Under the pieces are notes generated by a model. That model was not told where the DNA came from. It saw nothing but the letters and a program-made list of their open reading frames with translations, and did no database searches. A stretch of 64,000 bases of DNA from Collybiopsis luxurians FD-317 M1 (lineage: Eukaryota > Basidiomycota > Agaricomycetes > Agaricales > Omphalotaceae): assembly GCA_000827265.1 (NCBI GenBank), contig KN834749.1:237500-301499 (forward strand), read 5' to 3'. The translations under genes and the position numbers were made by a program. Of the stretch, positions 61,401 through 64,000 are shown piece by piece (position 1 is the stretch's first letter; each line of letters starts with the position of its first letter).

Positions 61401-64000
61401 ATATCCATCTGGTCCTACTGATATGACAAAATCCGCAATTCCACTGAGTAAAGCTACATTGTGTGTCTATCGAAACCATAATTATAAATCTATGCTGAAC
61501 AAGTTCAGATTATCACTTACCACCAACAACACGGTTCTACCTCTTACTAACCGGCCGGTGAAACATTCGTTCACGATCCACTTTGCGGTGTGAACACTTT
61601 GAAAGTCAGCATTCGACACCACCTTGCATGATACTAAAAGCTCACTCAAGCGCCGCAAGGACGTCATCCAGTAACAGGGTCTCTGCTGACGAGTAGACAG
61701 CACGAGCCAGGGTGATTCGAGCTCTCTGTCCCCCGCTGAGGACTTTACCGTCTTCACCCACTTCGGTGAGATCGCCGGCTTCAAAAAGCTTGATATCGGG
61801 CTCCAGACCGCATTGATATATCACCCTTCTGTATCGTTCTGCATTGAAGGGATTTCCGAAAAGTATGTTATCCTGTAGTAAAAATTCAGCTAACATTCTT
61901 CATAGACAAATGCATCAGCGTATACTTTGATCGTGCCATTCTGCAGCCAGGATTCTTGTGCCGCATATGCTACTCCTTGATTTCGCGGTAAATTGAACCA
62001 TGAACCAGGTCCTCGGGGAAGAAAGTGCATTTCGCCTTCCAAGACATCTCCGGTAAGCGCATGTAAGTTCGCAGTCCCACATCCTTAACTTACCCAGCAA
62101 AGCCATCAAAAGACTGGTTTTTCCGGCACCGGTAGGGCCAACGATGATATTGAAACTACCTCGCTGGAAGACAACCCTGGGCTCGATTTGAAGCAAGAAA
62201 TTTCTATTAGATTCTGTAGTCTTGCTCCAGGAAAAGGTGGCATTGTTGAATCCAATCGAGTCGGAATGCGGTGTAAGATGATGAGAAACTACGTAGTCTG
62301 AAATTGAATATTCGTCGAGCAGCTCTGCCTATAGTTCGAGAGTTCAACCAGGTAGACAATTTATCGAGGTTCATATTGGGATTCACATTCTGAAAAAAAT
62401 CATTGATACGATCCAGCGATACTTTCCCGGCAATCGTTGAAGCGATTGTAGCAGAGATGACATACAACTGAGTTCTAATAAAAGCTGTATAACGTGAAAA
62501 GAAGCCAAAAATCGATTCTGACGCACCTGAACATAGTGATTACCGTCATCGTTGAAAATACCTTCGATGCAGTGAGTTGTTGCTTCATAATCGCCGTCTA
62601 GCAAACAATCAGATCAGACCTGTTATAGACCGAGCATTGAAAGATTTTACACTTCAAGGAGATTTGGTCAAGGATGATCAACACAGGCATAGAAGAAACG
62701 CTTACTATATGCAAAATGTCCCAACCAGGGTCAAAATCGGCAGTAGAAAACTGTGTATGGCTTGTTAGTCTCATGTATCAGGATCAAGATCCTTAGCTTA
62801 CTTGATAATCCGGTTAGCAAAGCCTAAGAAATCGCGCTTCCACAGCCACTTTAACTCCTCCTCTCTACTTTGGTGGATTTTTTCACCTATTTTCCTTTGC
62901 CAGCCGAACAGCTTGATCATGCGAAGCAAGTTTAAAGCTGGCATTTTGATCATGATGGGCTAGAGAGCAGCAGATCAAGTGGAGGTATCTTACTTTCGGC
63001 TACATCCGAAACTCGAGAGTCCGTCTTCTGCAGAAGATTTACCTGTACGCCATGCATCCGTTTCCCGACCAACCCTGGGATAGGAATGGAAACCAGAATG
63101 ATGGCGAGACCAACGAATGCGCTGCATACAATTCATCGAATGAATGTCAAACAGTGTCAGTGGGCAGCTGCTCACCTCCAACCTAATACAACATACAGAA
63201 ACACTACGCAAAGAGTGATTTGGACTGGTATTTGGATGAACAACTGGAAAAAGTTCTTTGCAGCCATGATATTGGCTAAGTCAGTCGTAATTAGGTTGTT
63301 GAGTCTTCCAGCTGTAATTCGATTCTGATTTCCCTTCTCCTTGTCCTCTGTAGACGCCGATGATCCACGTTCATCGTTGATAGGACGAATACGAAGTGAG
63401 TGTTCGTATACAAGCTCGGTTAACAGCGCCTCCGCTTGTACCTGAACCCGATTCTAGAAGGATTCTGAGCACCTTGATTGCTAAATATAGGTTATAGAAC
63501 CTACGGCGACAAACTCGTAAAATTCTTTCGCAAGCGACTGAATAATAGGAGCTAAGAGCAGCCACAAGATCCAGAACCATGGTTTTACAACTGCGTCGCG
63601 TCCTCCGGTTTCAATGTGGCTGAGAATTCAATGTAGCATAGTCGAAGACAGAGGAAGGAATTAGACGTACTTTAGCAATCTATTGACGCCTACAGGCGAT
63701 GCGAATTCGGCCATTATATTGAGCAGACTCAAAAAAACAAGGACGAGGTATTCAGTGCTGAAAATACGTATGAGTCCAAAGAAGACATGACGCTTCGGGG
63801 AGCCAAAGGTCGGGTCGAGAACCTAGAGAAAAGCCTAAGATATATTACAAGCGAAAGGGGAAGGGTACGAACAGGAAAGTTTCTGGCCTTTAGGGTTTGA
63901 GCGTTGTCAAATTCCGCAAGGGGCGGAAGTTCTTTCTCACTAATCTGAGAAGAACGGCACGCCATTAAAATGAATTGATCGAGGAATGAGTAAGTTAAAA
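58492..64000 (-). CDS. ABCC-type ABC transporter, 5' end beyond the window
   Basis: Full-size exporter of the MRP/YOR1 class, probably of drugs, conjugates or metabolites at the plasma or vacuolar membrane. It reads from the right edge leftwards. At the edge an acceptor (TTCTTCTCAG near 63945) precedes ISEKELPPLAEFDNAQTLK, a motif that in this family follows several membrane helices, so the N terminus is missing. Then come TMD1 (FFGLIRIFSTEYLVLVFLSL; SIPIPGLVGKRMHGVQVNLL) and NBD1: Walker A GPTGAGKTSL, Q-loop YAAQESWLQNGTIK, signature LSGGQRARITLARA and Walker B LLLDDVLAAL. An acidic linker (EEEKEQGHVNWGA) leads to TMD2. NBD2 has Walker A GKSS-type sequence, LSVGERQILALARA, ILDEATS and AHRL. 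The end DREMLYRIAQE fixes the stop. More than 20 short introns. All ATPase motifs look intact, though in NBD2 the signature is degenerate, as in ABCC proteins. Confidence 0.88.

Overview
The window is nuclear DNA of a filamentous basidiomycete, most likely a wood- or litter-decaying Agaricomycete. The evidence is dense genes with many short introns of about 50-60 bases, no operons, an intron-bearing tRNA-Tyr, a basidiomycete class II (manganese) peroxidase, a GH7 cellobiohydrolase with a CBM1, a GH43/CBM35 exo-galactanase, a CYP61 sterol desaturase and fungal housekeeping genes (VAC8, SPC7, ROK1, PRP31, CCA1, eIF4A). I cannot name the species. No transposase, reverse transcriptase, CRISPR array or viral gene was recognised.

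Layout. 0-11.4 kb: mitochondrial dicarboxylate carrier (+), secreted GH43-CBM35 galactanase (-), ROK1 helicase (+), CCA-adding enzyme (-), PRP31 splicing factor (+). The last two diverge from a promoter of only 90 bp. 12.4-28.6 kb is a secretome-rich stretch: sedolisin-type S53 peptidase (+), GH7-CBM1 cellobiohydrolase (+) tail-to-tail with a manganese peroxidase (-), a 2.4-kb poor region with decayed-looking frames, VAC8 (+) and a GH16 endo-glucanase (+). 28.6-39.2 kb: a probable gene relic, a BAG-domain co-chaperone (-), tRNA-Tyr (+), a GYF-domain protein (-) and an SLC33A1-like acetyl-CoA transporter (-). 40.4-46.8 kb: a P450 (+) tail-to-tail with ERG5/CYP61 (-), then a single-pass membrane protein (+) followed by a decayed partial copy of itself. 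47.2-58 kb: SPC7 kinetochore scaffold (+), a small LEA-like mitochondrial protein (+), an HMG-box factor (-), eIF4A (+) and a proline-rich unknown protein (-). 58.5-64 kb: an ABCC-type ABC transporter (-) whose 5' part lies outside the window.

Biology. Five secreted degradative enzymes (GH43-CBM35, S53 peptidase, GH7-CBM1, MnP, GH16) lie within the first 28.6 kb among housekeeping genes. They would act on arabinogalactan, protein, crystalline cellulose, lignin and beta-glucan. The clearest pair is the cellobiohydrolase and manganese peroxidase, 738 bp apart. I found no wholly new multi-gene system. The best novel leads are the decayed tandem ectodomain copy with a fossil intron, the micro-exons of the carrier gene, introns that cut through catalytic motifs in several genes, and the unassigned relic frames near 21.5-23.5 and 28.7-29.0 kb. 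Gene ends below were set by hand-splicing. Internal exon borders not listed explicitly are approximate.
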